From the NCBI GenBank assembly GCA_017522685.1, contig JAFWYN010000008.1:1-64000 (forward strand): a stretch of DNA of 64,000 bases. The letters are read 5' to 3'. This DNA comes from Lachnospiraceae bacterium (lineage in GTDB: Bacteria; Bacillota_A; Clostridia; Lachnospirales; Lachnospiraceae). Below the pieces are notes generated by a model. The model made no database searches. It was given only the letters and a program-made list of their open reading frames with translations, and was not told the origin of the DNA. A program made the position numbers and the translations under genes. This document shows, one piece after another, positions 34,155 to 42,035 of the stretch (the stretch's first letter is position 1; every line of letters begins with the position of its first letter).

Positions 34155-35834
34155 CTAGTTCATAACGCCATCGACGAAATCTATGGTTACTTTTGTATCA
34201 TTTGGACCTGCCGGCTTAGGTGCCGCATCCTTTTTCGCTGCCGGACCTACTGCCGGTCCCGGCTTCTCTGCATCTTTTTTCTCATGAGGTGGTACCGGCT
34301 TTTCTTTCTCTGCCGGCGGTACCGGTGTAGGTTTAGGCTCCGGTGTCACCTTGGGTTCCTTCTCATGAGGCGGTACCGGCTTTTCCTTCTCTGCAGGAGG
34401 CACCGGTGCTGGCTTAGGCTCAGGTGTTGGCTTCGGTTCCTTTTCTGCGGGAGGTACCGGAGGTGTATGAGGCTCAGGACGCTTCTTCTCCAGGCACTCG
34501 CCGGTTAATGGATTAATATTATACTCATAATGGTCCTTATCCACATGGAAATGAACCTTGTATTCAGGACCCTCTTTCTTTACATGATACTTGATATCAC
34601 ACATGGTCAGGTCTGACTGATTTACACCGGCCTTGGCAAGTGCCAGTCTTAAAGCTTCCTCGATAGAAGTTACCACTCCAGGCACCACTTCCGGTTCCTC
34701 TGTTACAGGAACACGTTCAATCACTTCCTTACTGATAACACTGCCATCTATTGCATTGATTACATAATAATAATCTGTCAATCCTACGGTAAATTCGATA
34801 TAATATTCCTTCTCTGCAGGTCTGTGTAACAGTTCTTCCAGATTCACATTGCTTCCGTCTACCCCTGCATCCAGATAAGCCTGATTCAAGGCTTCTGTCT
34901 TGGTAAGCTGTTTCTCCGGCTCCGGAGGCGTAATGGGCTCCTCTTTTAAAACAAGCTTGTACTCAAACTCTAAAATGGCACCGGTTACTGCATCAATCTT
35001 ATATTTATATTCCGCATTTTCTTCCACGGTAAACTTAATGTCATAGGTATAAACACCTGCAGTTTCTTTCACTTTTACATGGGTAAGGGTCATGTTGGCT
35101 TCATCAATGCCGGCATCTTCTACTGCTATTTTCACTACATCATCCTTGGTTAAAAGCTCTACATCCTCAGCTTCTAATAATGCCCACAGCTCGGAAATGG
35201 TGAATCTTACGGCCACATCCAAAGAAATATCCAGATTTGCGGAAACCTTCTGTGCCAAGGTCAACTTACCTACGGAAACACCGTACTTCTCAGCCAATGC
35301 CTTTAAGGCATCATCCACAGGGCAGGTTTGGCTGTTCACATCGCCAATCAAATCATTCTGAATCAACAGATTGTTGATTTCCTGCTTCACCTTTTCACTG
35401 ATTTCATCCGCTCTCTGAGTATCATTATTCTCTACACATACATTGATGGCATTATATACTTCATCCAGATAGCCGTTCTTAAGCAAAGAACCGATGATCG
35501 CATTTAAAGCGGTGTCCAAATCCACTTTTTTCAGTTCCATATCGGCAAGCACTACTTCTGCATCCTTATTCAAGGCTACTGCAGACAATATCTTATCATC
35601 CTTGCTGACAGTCAGCTGAATACTGGGATTCACATCAATGGATACGATGGAATCCACCTTGCGTGTGTTTCCAAACATGCCCATTCCGATCAACAAGCAT
35701 AAACATGCTGCCAAGGCTGCCATCTTCATCACACTGCCCATCACATTTTTCTTTTTCCGCTGATAGCGGACAGCTTCGTTTAAAAATCTGTCATCCACCT
35801 GACTAATGGCATCTGCCACTCTATTCTCTTTCAT
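34155..35834 (-). CDS. RsgI-like anti-sigma factor with three PepSY domains
   Basis: A 559-residue single-pass protein. About 33 cytoplasmic residues precede a membrane segment (residues 34-54). Next comes SIVSIDVNPSIQLTVSKDDK, the start of the RsgI middle domain. Three PepSY domains follow (about 230-290, 310-372 and 390-455). The last 90 residues are a Pro/Lys/Glu-rich tail with an imperfect 27-residue repeat, suitable for crossing the cell wall. It overlaps the sigma gene by four bases (ATGA), so it is almost surely the cognate anti-sigma factor. The PepSY modules may sense a wall component or inhibit a protease; that is inference. Confidence 0.85.
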   Translation of the reverse strand: MKENRVADAISQVDDRFLNEAVRYQRKKKNVMGSVMKMAALAACLCLLIGMGMFGNTRKVDSIVSIDVNPSIQLTVSKDDKILSAVALNKDAEVVLADMELKKVDLDTALNAIIGSLLKNGYLDEVYNAINVCVENNDTQRADEISEKVKQEINNLLIQNDLIGDVNSQTCPVDDALKALAEKYGVSVGKLTLAQKVSANLDISLDVAVRFTISELWALLEAEDVELLTKDDVVKIAVEDAGIDEANMTLTHVKVKETAGVYTYDIKFTVEENAEYKYKIDAVTGAILEFEYKLVLKEEPITPPEPEKQLTKTEALNQAYLDAGVDGSNVNLEELLHRPAEKEYYIEFTVGLTDYYYVINAIDGSVISKEVIERVPVTEEPEVVPGVVTSIEEALRLALAKAGVNQSDLTMCDIKYHVKKEGPEYKVHFHVDKDHYEYNINPLTGECLEKKRPEPHTPPVPPAEKEPKPTPEPKPAPVPPAEKEKPVPPHEKEPKVTPEPKPTPVPPAEKEKPVPPHEKKDAEKPGPAVGPAAKKDAAPKPAGPNDTKVTIDFVDGVMN

Positions 35835-36400
35835 AGAAAGTTTCCCCTTTCTTCTAAATAAACCTTTAGCTGTCTTCGTAATCTGGTCAATTTAACTGAC
35901 ACATTCTTGGCCGATATCCCTACTCTTTCTGCTATCTGCTCATAACTGTCGTAAAACCAATATCTGCGGATAAATATTACCCGGTCTCTGGTTTTCAAGG
36001 AATCCAAAAACTCCTCTACCGACTGTACCAGTTCCTTGGTTTCCATGGCACTTTCCACACTTTCCGGTGCCGCCAGGAACTCGCTCAATTCTTCAACTGC
36101 CAAATCATAGGTGCTGTTTCGCTTTCTTGCCTGATTTCTGTGATAACAATTCAAAGACAAATTTCTGACGATTTTCAGTACATATGTAAGCAACGGGGCC
36201 GGTCTGGCAGGCGGTATGGCATTCCAAGCGCCCAGGTAACTGTCATTGACGCATTCTTCCGCATCCGAATAGTTACCCAGAATGTTATATGAAGTCTGCA
36301 GACATATCTTACCGTATTTTGCTTCCAGCTCTTCTATTGCTTTTTCAGAGCGTTCAAAAAACAGCTCGATGATTTCTTCATCTAACACTCCTATCACCAC
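35831..36400 (-). CDS. Sigma-70 family (ECF-like) sigma factor
   Basis: A 189-residue sigma factor with region 2 (ILGNYSDAEECVNDSYLGAWNAIPP, then IVRNLSLNCYHRNQARKRN) and region 4 (RYWFYDSYEQIAERVGISAKNVSVKLTRLRRQL). It lacks regions 1 and 3. The partner is the RsgI-like protein translated from the overlapping downstream gene. The start is uncertain: GTG at 36400 or a GTG four codons later with AGGA in front; no ATG fits. It begins three bases after the XRE stop codon, so the XRE, sigma and anti-sigma genes form one operon. Confidence 0.88.
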   Translation of the reverse strand: MVIGVLDEEIIELFFERSEKAIEELEAKYGKICLQTSYNILGNYSDAEECVNDSYLGAWNAIPPARPAPLLTYVLKIVRNLSLNCYHRNQARKRNSTYDLAVEELSEFLAAPESVESAMETKELVQSVEEFLDSLKTRDRVIFIRRYWFYDSYEQIAERVGISAKNVSVKLTRLRRQLKVYLEERGNFL

Positions 36401-36403
36401 CTT

Positions 36404-36733
36404 TCACTTATATACTAAAGATTTGTTTGGGAAAACTACATTCAGTTTAACTTTTTTCAAAAAATTTGTAAAGAAGGGCACAACAAAAGGAGAGCTAAGC
36501 TCTCCCTCGCGATTTTGTACTATTTCATTTACGCCCACACCATAAAGCTCCATCAAGGCCAACATGGTGTCCGCCTGAGGATATCCCACACCGGCCTCAT
36601 ACTTGTATATGGCCTGTACGGAACCCAGACAAAGGTATTCACGTAACTGCTCCACTGTCATCTGATGTTTTTCACGTAAACGTTTCAAATTCCTGCCAAT
36701 TACCTTCAAATCATATTCTCTTCTGTATTGCAT
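36404..36733 (-). CDS. XRE-family regulator heading the sigma operon
   Basis: A 109-residue protein. Residues about 10-72 are a lambda-repressor-like helix-turn-helix (LKRLREKHQMTVEQLREYLCLGSVQAIYKYEAGVG then YPQADTMLALMELYGV). The C-terminal 40 residues are basic and hydrophobic. Start ATG at 36733 has GGGAGG six bases upstream. It lies three bases upstream of the sigma gene and downstream of the promoter at 36807, so it probably regulates its own operon. Related in its HTH part to the small XRE gene at 50938. Confidence 0.85.
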   Translation of the reverse strand: MQYRREYDLKVIGRNLKRLREKHQMTVEQLREYLCLGSVQAIYKYEAGVGYPQADTMLALMELYGVGVNEIVQNREGELSSPFVVPFFTNFLKKVKLNVVFPNKSLVYK

Positions 36734-36806
36734 GGCTACCTCCCTGTGCTTTTGCACACTCTTCAGGTTATCAGTTACTTTTGCGCCAATACTCAGCGAA
36801 CACTAA

Positions 36807-36835
36807 AATATACCATGTTTTTTTGCAATTAGCAA
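36807..36835 (-). promoter_or_regulatory. Promoter of the XRE/sigma/anti-sigma operon
   Basis: On the minus strand TTGCTA, a 17-base spacer and TATATT with an extended TGG, about 75 bp upstream of the XRE start codon. The transcript therefore has a leader of about 65 bases. Confidence 0.7.
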
Positions 36836-37076
36836 GACCTTTTCCATATTTTTTGACATTTGTAACCGAACCTCCATGCCGCGTCCCTTTACAGGAACAG
36901 GTTTTTTGCAGTCCTCAAAAAAAATTTGAAAATATATTCTCCCTTGATTTCAACTCTAGACCTTAACTTATAAAAAATAATCCAAAAACCAAGAACTTAA
37001 ACCTTAAACCTTTTCGATTACTTCCTCAGTCAATTTGATTTGAAACGAGGTCTGCACGGAAACTTATGAGTTCAGG
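36836..37076. other. Gene-free AT-rich stretch
   Basis: No coding frame, RNA gene or clear hairpin is seen here apart from the adjacent promoter. It contains A-tracts and two short motifs ending in ACTTAAACC/CCTTAAACC in tandem at about 36990-37010. Confidence 0.5.
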
Positions 37077-37589
37077 CTACAAAGCAACCTCAAACTCATA
37101 AGTCTGGTTATATTTGTCCAATGCAATCTGCATGGCCGCGATTTCTTCATCGATGCGCTCGTAGTCCCTTTTCACCACATCCAGATCATAATTGATGTAC
37201 TGGTATTCCGGTGCTGTTTTGCGGGCGTTGAAGGCTCCTGAGCTTATCCTGATCTTAGGCTCCTGTTTCCGCATCTGGTCCAGGACCATTTTTCTGCGGT
37301 TCAACTGTGCCATCTTCACCAGTATCTGATCCACGGTAAGCATCTGCTCCCCTACAGCAATTTCATTGGTCAGGTTTGCCACATTGATGGCGTGTTTGAT
37401 GCGTACGATTTTCTCATCGATTTCCGTAATGGTTTTTGCTATCTTCTCATAATCGTACTCCGGAATCACCGGCTCCTCATCCAGTGCCGCCACATAGAAA
37501 CGTCCTTCCGCTTCCTTGCGCCACCAGAACTCCTTATCCTCGTTTAATTTCTTTAACATTTTATTCGCAATCGCTGATGTCATCTTCAT
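37077..37589 (-). CDS. Hypothetical coiled-coil protein (DIP1984-like)
   Basis: A 170-residue, largely helical protein, with long amphipathic stretches around ITEIDEKIVRIKHAINVANL and LNRRKMVLDQMRKQ. The pattern of two helices separated by a short N-rich turn recalls the DIP1984/DUF6847 family, but I am not sure. No catalytic motif is visible. It has AGG nine bases before ATG and its own intergenic borders: terminator-like hairpin upstream at 37652 and gene-free DNA downstream. Confidence 0.6.
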   Translation of the reverse strand: MKMTSAIANKMLKKLNEDKEFWWRKEAEGRFYVAALDEEPVIPEYDYEKIAKTITEIDEKIVRIKHAINVANLTNEIAVGEQMLTVDQILVKMAQLNRRKMVLDQMRKQEPKIRISSGAFNARKTAPEYQYINYDLDVVKRDYERIDEEIAAMQIALDKYNQTYEFEVAL

Positions 37590-37651
37590 TTTCTTTTACC
37601 TCCCGGTTGAAATACTTCATTAGCTGTGTCTAAAAGAAGCTTAACACAAAA

Positions 37652-37679
37652 AACTCTGCTCGTCATTGACGGCAGAGTT
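37652..37679 (-). terminator. Terminator downstream of the GyrI-like gene
   Basis: AACTCTGC-t-CGTC pairs with GACG-GCAGAGTT (12 bp, one bulge), loop ATT, followed on the minus strand by a six-base T-run. A second small hairpin (GTAAGC/GCTTAC) sits about 30 bp upstream. Confidence 0.85.
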
Positions 37680-37786
37680 GAAAACTACGACAACGAGTAA
37701 GCGCCAGCTTACGAGTCTGTCGGCATGGCGAATACTTCTGGAAACTGAAATTTCACATTGCTTTCAAGTTTTTAGTATTATATAAT

Positions 37787-38254
37787 CTATCCCTTAATCG
37801 GTACCCAAATCTCAATGATTGAACTCTCTCTGTTCCAATGGAAGCGAGCGTCATATCTTTCAAAATGCAGAAAACTCTCCCGTAACGGAGTATATTCTGT
37901 ATTAGGTAATATTTCCTTATAAATTTTACTATAAGTTTCGTATATCTTATCCATAGAACCAATATGCTCAACAACCATGTATTTGTATGAAGCAATTTCT
38001 TTTGAAACAAACCCCTCTGGAACTACTATTTTTCGTGGTATTGCACAGCAATAAAATAATTTGTCTTCTCTTCTTTCCATAAAAGCATATTTAATCCAAT
38101 TTCCCGATTGTGATAAATATGCTTTTTTCAGGTTATCATTAAATTTACGCCAAAAATCTACACATATTTTAATATTTTCTTTTTGTCTATTGGTAAGTTC
38201 AATTTCCTTTCCAATCACCGAAAAAGACTCCAGTTCACAAATTCTATAATTCAT
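37787..38254 (-). CDS. GyrI-like small-molecule-binding protein
   Basis: A 155-residue GyrI/AraC-effector-binding-type domain standing alone. The VEHIGSMDKIYETYSKIYKE stretch and the final SSIIEIWVPIK strand are the family's typical ends. Such domains bind drugs or metabolites. No DNA-binding domain is attached. It overlaps the DUF3781 gene by four bases (ATGA), so the two are translated together. Its AAGGAG ribosome site lies within the upstream gene. Confidence 0.85.
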   Translation of the reverse strand: MNYRICELESFSVIGKEIELTNRQKENIKICVDFWRKFNDNLKKAYLSQSGNWIKYAFMERREDKLFYCCAIPRKIVVPEGFVSKEIASYKYMVVEHIGSMDKIYETYSKIYKEILPNTEYTPLRESFLHFERYDARFHWNRESSIIEIWVPIKG

Positions 38255-38502
38255 CTTTTCTCCTTGTGAGCTGTTATAATGGTATAACTATATGCATTTA
38301 CAGTTATTATACATGCATCTATATTGATATACCAGTTCTTTCCATTTCTTGTGATAACAGCATTATCTGATTTGATTTTATCTCTACACCATCCGACAAC
38401 ATCATCTGTATCTAATGACAGATTTCTTTTTATTCGAACAACACCCAATTCTGTTGTATGTAACTTATCTAAATTATCTAATAATTCATTTGGTACACTC
38501 AT
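38251..38502 (-). CDS. DUF3781 family protein
   Basis: An 83-residue DUF3781 protein. The hallmark end GKNWYINIDACIITVNAYSYTIITAHK is well conserved. Function is unknown. It is coupled to a GyrI-like domain gene and both are preceded by the leader motif shared with 451-486. Start has GAGG at a good distance. Confidence 0.85.
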   Translation of the reverse strand: MSVPNELLDNLDKLHTTELGVVRIKRNLSLDTDDVVGWCRDKIKSDNAVITRNGKNWYINIDACIITVNAYSYTIITAHKEKR

Positions 38503-38526
38503 GCTCTTATATCCTCACTTCGTCAA

Positions 38527-38563
38527 CTTCAAGTTTGTCTAACTGTTCCCCTCCAAAATCCAG
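38527..38563 (-). repeat. Dispersed leader motif, copy b
   Basis: Minus strand CTGGATTTTGGAGGGGAAC followed by AAACTTGAAGTTGACG. Close match to 451-486 in its first half and to 40391-40420 in its second half. It lies 25-60 bp upstream of the DUF3781 start. Confidence 0.5.
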
Positions 38564-38590
38564 TCACTTTTTCGAGTGCTTTATATTTAT

Positions 38591-39094
38591 CTAAATAAAT
38601 TTTACATCTGCTTCTCGCAATTTCTTAAAATATTTTTCCTTGTTTTTAATGAACATTGTTCCGATAGCTGTTTCATTAACTATTACACTATAACCTTCTT
38701 TTATAGCCCCTAATGCAGTCAAGGCTACACATCCTCCACCATCAACACCCACAACTTCCACACATTCGACATGGTGTTCTTTTAAGAACTCATTAAGTTT
38801 CGAATTACTAAATGCGTTTCCTTCGTATTTAGTGAATATATAATCAGATACAACATGCAGACTGCTAACCAATTCCACTTCTTCAGTCCCTTCATAAGCT
38901 TGAAATGGTGCAATTTTATTGATTATGTTTTTCTTCATGATGTTTTTGATGTAAATAACAGGATTATCTTTATTTTCATCAATAACTTTGTTTACTGCTT
39001 GAATCAAAATTTCATTATCATATTTAAAGTATGTGGCATGTTTTTCTCCCACACATACGTTTTGCATATCAATTACCAACAATGCTTTTTTCAC
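38591..39094 (-). CDS. Isochorismatase-like cysteine hydrolase
   Basis: A 167-residue cysteine hydrolase. The catalytic aspartate is in ALLVIDMQN, a lysine follows at IYIKNIMKK, and the nucleophile cysteine is in GVDGGGCVALTALGA. Family members hydrolyse isochorismate, nicotinamide or other amides; substrate unknown. Start is GTG at 39094 with GGAGG eight bases upstream; the longer frame begins with TTG. It lies 26 bp downstream of a TetR gene and is probably in its operon, hence under the twin operators at 39793-39874. Confidence 0.85.
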   Translation of the reverse strand: MKKALLVIDMQNVCVGEKHATYFKYDNEILIQAVNKVIDENKDNPVIYIKNIMKKNIINKIAPFQAYEGTEEVELVSSLHVVSDYIFTKYEGNAFSNSKLNEFLKEHHVECVEVVGVDGGGCVALTALGAIKEGYSVIVNETAIGTMFIKNKEKYFKKLREADVKFI

Positions 39095-39120
39095 TTTTCT
39101 TACCTCCGACAAATTCTATG

Positions 39121-39786
39121 CTATATTTCGCCGCCCATCAGCATTATCATAGCTTTGGCATGTACATCAAAAAGTTTTCTCGGTTCATACTTTATCTTCA
39201 TGGATCCATGATTATAACATGCATTTATTATGCAATTCATCTCAATTCCGGAATATACGGAAGCTGCATATTGCATTATCTCCACAGGATCAGCCTTGGG
39301 CTTAATATTACCTTTTTGACATTCTCGTTCAATCAGGCTTCCCATAAGTTTGGTCAAATGTTCCAAATTGCCTTCTTCCTGTATACTTCCAAGAATCTTG
39401 GCAACTCTTTGAGGCTCATTGATTGCCAGAACAGACAAATCAAAATTTAGTTTTTGAACTGTCATGAGTTGTTCTTCCATAGTTCGCCCAAGTATATCAC
39501 AAATGGCATATACTATATCATTGATGCTCATTTCCTCAGCCTTCGAAAACAATCTATCCATTTCTTCCATGATGTTAAAACGGTGACGCATTTCTCTAAT
39601 CACATCGCGTAGAATCTCGTCCAGATCGCTATAAAACCGATATATCCCACCTTGTGAAAGACCCGATTCTTCTATTACATCAGTCATTGTAACCATTTGA
39701 ATAGGTTTTCTCAGGCATACGGCATAGCAGGCATCAACAATTCTTTTTCTTTTGTTCTTGATGTACTCATCAGTAACCTTAGGCAT
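39121..39786 (-). CDS. TetR family regulator with paired operators
   Basis: A 221-residue regulator. The helix-turn-helix is in TMTDVIEESGLSQGGIYRFYSDLDEIL; the remainder is a helical ligand domain. Its AAAGGAGG ribosome site lies inside a perfect inverted repeat that also covers the -10 box, and a second related repeat lies 51 bp upstream. This strongly suggests autorepression. Downstream is an isochorismatase-like hydrolase gene, the likely co-regulated partner. Confidence 0.9.
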   Translation of the reverse strand: MPKVTDEYIKNKRKRIVDACYAVCLRKPIQMVTMTDVIEESGLSQGGIYRFYSDLDEILRDVIREMRHRFNIMEEMDRLFSKAEEMSINDIVYAICDILGRTMEEQLMTVQKLNFDLSVLAINEPQRVAKILGSIQEEGNLEHLTKLMGSLIERECQKGNIKPKADPVEIMQYAASVYSGIEMNCIINACYNHGSMKIKYEPRKLFDVHAKAMIMLMGGEI

Positions 39787-39792
39787 AAAAAA

Positions 39793-39830
39793 CCTCCTTT
39801 AAAATGAATTTAGTTTCATTTTAAAGGAGG
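39793..39830. promoter_or_regulatory. TetR operator 1, spanning -10 and ribosome site
   Basis: A perfect inverted repeat with 16-bp arms CCTCCTTTAAAATGAA and TTCATTTTAAAGGAGG, spacer TTTAGT. The left arm, read on the minus strand, contains the ribosome site; the right arm contains the -10 box. Core AAAATGAA-N6-TTCATTTT recurs in operator 2. In RNA the same repeat would hide the ribosome site. Confidence 0.8.
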
Positions 39831-39846
39831 AAACATTATCTGTCAA
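39818..39846 (-). promoter_or_regulatory. Promoter of the TetR/isochorismatase operon
   Basis: On the minus strand TTGACA, 17-base spacer, TAAAAT. The -10 box is inside operator 1. A second TTGACA lies upstream next to operator 2. Confidence 0.85.
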
Positions 39847-39850
39847 TATA

Positions 39851-39874
39851 AAAAATGAAAGATGATTCATTTTT
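39851..39874. promoter_or_regulatory. TetR operator 2
   Basis: Arms AAAAATGAA and TTCATTTTT with a six-base spacer AGATGA. Same half-sites and spacer length as operator 1, centred 51 bp away, about five helical turns, so bound dimers would face the same side. Confidence 0.75.
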
Positions 39875-39941
39875 GTCAATAGCGCATGTGCAACTTCAAA
39901 TTCTTGCGTGCTTTCAATCTCACTATGAGACTGAAATTTGT

Positions 39942-40376
39942 TCAATCCCAGATTGCTTCTTTGCCTGTAGCCAATTCCCCCCATTTGCTCGCCCAGCTTT
40001 CCACAAAGCAAGAGGTATACGGAAGGTTCTTTTTTTCACGAAGCTTTACAAAATAAGGATGCCTTCCCCATACAAGAGAAACAATACCAATAATAGCAAA
40101 AAACGGACCTAGCACAATTGATTGGATGCAATGACCATATTCATGCACTCTGATTTTTTCTGCATCCTCGATTTCATCTTTCGGGGTGAAGATAAACAGT
40201 CCCAGACTCAAACCGCTACGAGTATTCCACCTGGTATCAATACAGCCACGATATGTTTTATGAGGATAGTCTTTCAATTTGATGCAAAAGAACAGACCAA
40301 CAAGGGTGGGGAGGATTCCCCATGTACATTGAAGGATGATAAACAAGATTCTTTTTACATATGTAACCATTTTCAT
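39942..40376 (-). CDS. Small membrane protein with HEYGH metallopeptidase motif
   Basis: A 144-residue protein. One hydrophobic segment at residues 9-32 and another at about 86-104 flank the sequence KIRVHEYGHCIQSIVLG, a zinc-binding HExxH motif at residues 78-82. A conserved-looking glutamate in CFVESWASKWGE (near residue 126) could be the third ligand. No known peptidase family is obvious. Start has GGAGGAG eight bases upstream, preceded by the leader motif at 40391. Its function, if it is a peptidase, is unknown. Confidence 0.65.
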   Translation of the reverse strand: MKMVTYVKRILFIILQCTWGILPTLVGLFFCIKLKDYPHKTYRGCIDTRWNTRSGLSLGLFIFTPKDEIEDAEKIRVHEYGHCIQSIVLGPFFAIIGIVSLVWGRHPYFVKLREKKNLPYTSCFVESWASKWGELATGKEAIWD

Positions 40377-40390
40377 ATAAGGGACTCCTC

Positions 40391-40420
40391 CGTCAACTTC
40401 AAAAGTTTTCTCTTAGTTAC
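40391..40420 (-). repeat. Dispersed leader motif, copy c
   Basis: Minus strand AACTAAGAGAAAACTTTTGA followed by AGTTGACGGAGGAG. It shares the CTAAGAGxAAACTTTGAA part with 451-486 and the GAAGTTGACG part with 38527-38563. The start codon of the HEYGH protein is about 15 bp downstream. A shorter version (GAACTTGATGTTTGACGGAG) precedes the DUF436 gene near 41000. Confidence 0.45.
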
Positions 40421-40425
40421 ACCGC

Positions 40426-40986
40426 TTAAAGCTTCTCCTCATCATAAACCGCCCGTACCCCACCGATAAACTTGGCTCTGGTTCTGGCACAAACCACATG
40501 GGCCTCGCCGATTTTATCGGCTGAAAGGCGAACCGGCACTGCCACATCCTTCAAATGCATGCCTATTAAAGTATCTCCTATGTCCATTCCTGCATGTGCC
40601 TTTATATGTTCTACTGCCACAGGGCTTTGCATATATTTATAGGCTGTTGTGGCGAAGGAGCCGCCTGCTTTGGGCTGCGGTACCACATTTACCTCTTCAT
40701 ACGAATATTTACTTGCTGCAGCTTCTTCCAAAATCAAGGCACGATTCAAATGCTCACAACACTGGGCCGCAATATATATGTTTGCTTCTTTCGCTGCTTT
40801 GTCGATTCCGCCATACAAGGCTTCTGCCACTTCCACGCTGGAAAAAGAGCCTATCTTCTCACCTACTATTTCACTGGAAGAACAACCAACCACCAGTATC
40901 TGTTCTTCTTTTATTCCTGATACGGCAATAAGTTCCTTTGTCAATTCATATCCTTGTTTTTGAATCAGTTCTAATTCTGCTGCCAT
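40426..40986 (-). CDS. DUF436 (TIGR01440) family protein
   Basis: A 186-residue protein. The LVVGCSSSEIVGEKIG stretch near the N-terminus, AAQCCEHLNRALILE in the middle and DIGDTLIGMHLKDVAVPVR near the C-terminus are characteristic of TIGR01440. The cysteines in the middle segment are conserved. Function is unknown. The ATG at 40986 has GGAGGA eight bases upstream; a TTG two codons upstream is less likely. Same strand as the HEYGH protein, 49 bp apart. Confidence 0.9.
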   Translation of the reverse strand: MAAELELIQKQGYELTKELIAVSGIKEEQILVVGCSSSEIVGEKIGSFSSVEVAEALYGGIDKAAKEANIYIAAQCCEHLNRALILEEAAASKYSYEEVNVVPQPKAGGSFATTAYKYMQSPVAVEHIKAHAGMDIGDTLIGMHLKDVAVPVRLSADKIGEAHVVCARTRAKFIGGVRAVYDEEKL

Positions 40987-41073
40987 ACACAAATTCCTCC
41001 GTCAAACATCAAGTTCGTACTTTCTTTTACATTCTACTCTAATTCCTATTTCACGTCAATTAAGGCAAAAAAT

Positions 41074-41103
41074 ACCGCCCACATTTTTTCAAATGCGGAC
41101 GGT
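41074..41103 (-). terminator. Terminator downstream of the XRE/membrane gene
   Basis: ACCGCCCACATTT pairs imperfectly with AAATGCGGACGGT, followed on the minus strand by TATTTTTTG. It is 48 bp after the stop codon at 41151. Confidence 0.8.
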
Positions 41104-41150
41104 TATATCGTTAGTTTTATTGTACCTGACACATTTTTGCATACATTTAA

Positions 41151-41534
41151 CTAATACTTAATCAAATAGTAAACGATATACACCCAGTTAAGCAAACCGT
41201 GGAAGATTGCCCAACCGATGGACTGCCATTTGGCGTAGGACAAAACCACCGCCAGCGCCACACCTACTGCCTCAAATGTATCAATCCCCTTTTTCGTAGT
41301 CTTCTCAATGATTACCTTGGACTCCTTGTTGGTTGCATTACCGTAAATCAGTTCCTCCACCGGCACCTCCAATACTTCCGCCATGGTGGTCAAGGTCTCT
41401 ACATCAGGCTGAGTTTTCTCCTGTTCCCAATTGGATACCGCCTGTCTTGTTACATGAAGCTGTTCTGCCAGCTGCTCCTGGGTCAGTCCCTTCTCTGCTC
41501 GAATCTTCTTAATGGTCTTTCCGATATTACTCAT
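41151..41534 (-). CDS. XRE-family regulator with C-terminal membrane segments
   Basis: A 127-residue protein. Residues 1-65 are a helix-turn-helix (KKIRAEKGLTQEQLAEQLHVTRQAVSNWEQEK), followed by a linker and about 45 hydrophobic residues that can form two short membrane segments (VGVALAVVLSYA and WAIFHGLLNWVYIVYYLI). Membrane-linked XRE regulators are common in Firmicutes. Start has GGAGGG upstream. Its target is unknown; upstream DNA is degraded. Confidence 0.88.
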   Translation of the reverse strand: MSNIGKTIKKIRAEKGLTQEQLAEQLHVTRQAVSNWEQEKTQPDVETLTTMAEVLEVPVEELIYGNATNKESKVIIEKTTKKGIDTFEAVGVALAVVLSYAKWQSIGWAIFHGLLNWVYIVYYLIKY

Positions 41535-41619
41535 ATATGTCCCTCCTCATTCTTTTCGTGCTTTTGTAGTTCCTACTATACCTTTTCCTGCCCAAACAGT
41601 CACGCAACAAAGCGTTGCA

Positions 41620-41754
41620 TTATGTAATTTCGCCCCAAATCAGACTTGTAAGCGGCATTTGCACCCTGCAATCGATTCCTTTTTCGGCACAATATCTCTT
41701 ACACTCTTTTACGATACCTTTATGATTCTCACCAGCAATGTCGCAATATGAATT
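41620..41754 (-). pseudogene. Possible C-terminal remnant of an unidentified gene
   Basis: On the minus strand a 44-codon frame runs from after a TGA to a TAA and contains HKGIVKECKRYCAEKGIDCR and a following MPLTSLIWGEIT. It has no start codon with a ribosome site, and composition looks coding. It is most likely the tail of a decayed gene; the family is not recognised. Confidence 0.35.
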
Positions 41755-42035
41755 TCAAAATTCCTACTCGGGTATCTATAGCCGATTTTTTCATTCAAAA
41801 ATCCCCTTTATGAGCATCTGAGCGGTCTATAGAAAATAAATTGCTTGTGCGATTCCCTTTTTCGTCGTTTTCATGGCAATTTCCTTAATTTGGGCGGTCT
41901 ATACAAAAAAAGGCAACTCCAAATCTCCCTTTTCACCATAAAAGGGAATCTCACAGTTAACTTTTTTTACATGGATACTTTTTTGAGTATCCTACATTTT
42001 TAATCCAAGCGGAAAAGGTATCGTCATAGCCCATT

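Noticed and set aside
39799..40011. 70-codon minus-strand frame upstream of the TetR gene
   Set aside because: It crosses both operators and the promoter, has no ribosome site, and overlaps the HEYGH gene end.
41512..41751. 79-codon plus-strand frame
   Set aside because: No ribosome site, hydrophobic composition without a pattern, and it lies over degraded DNA.
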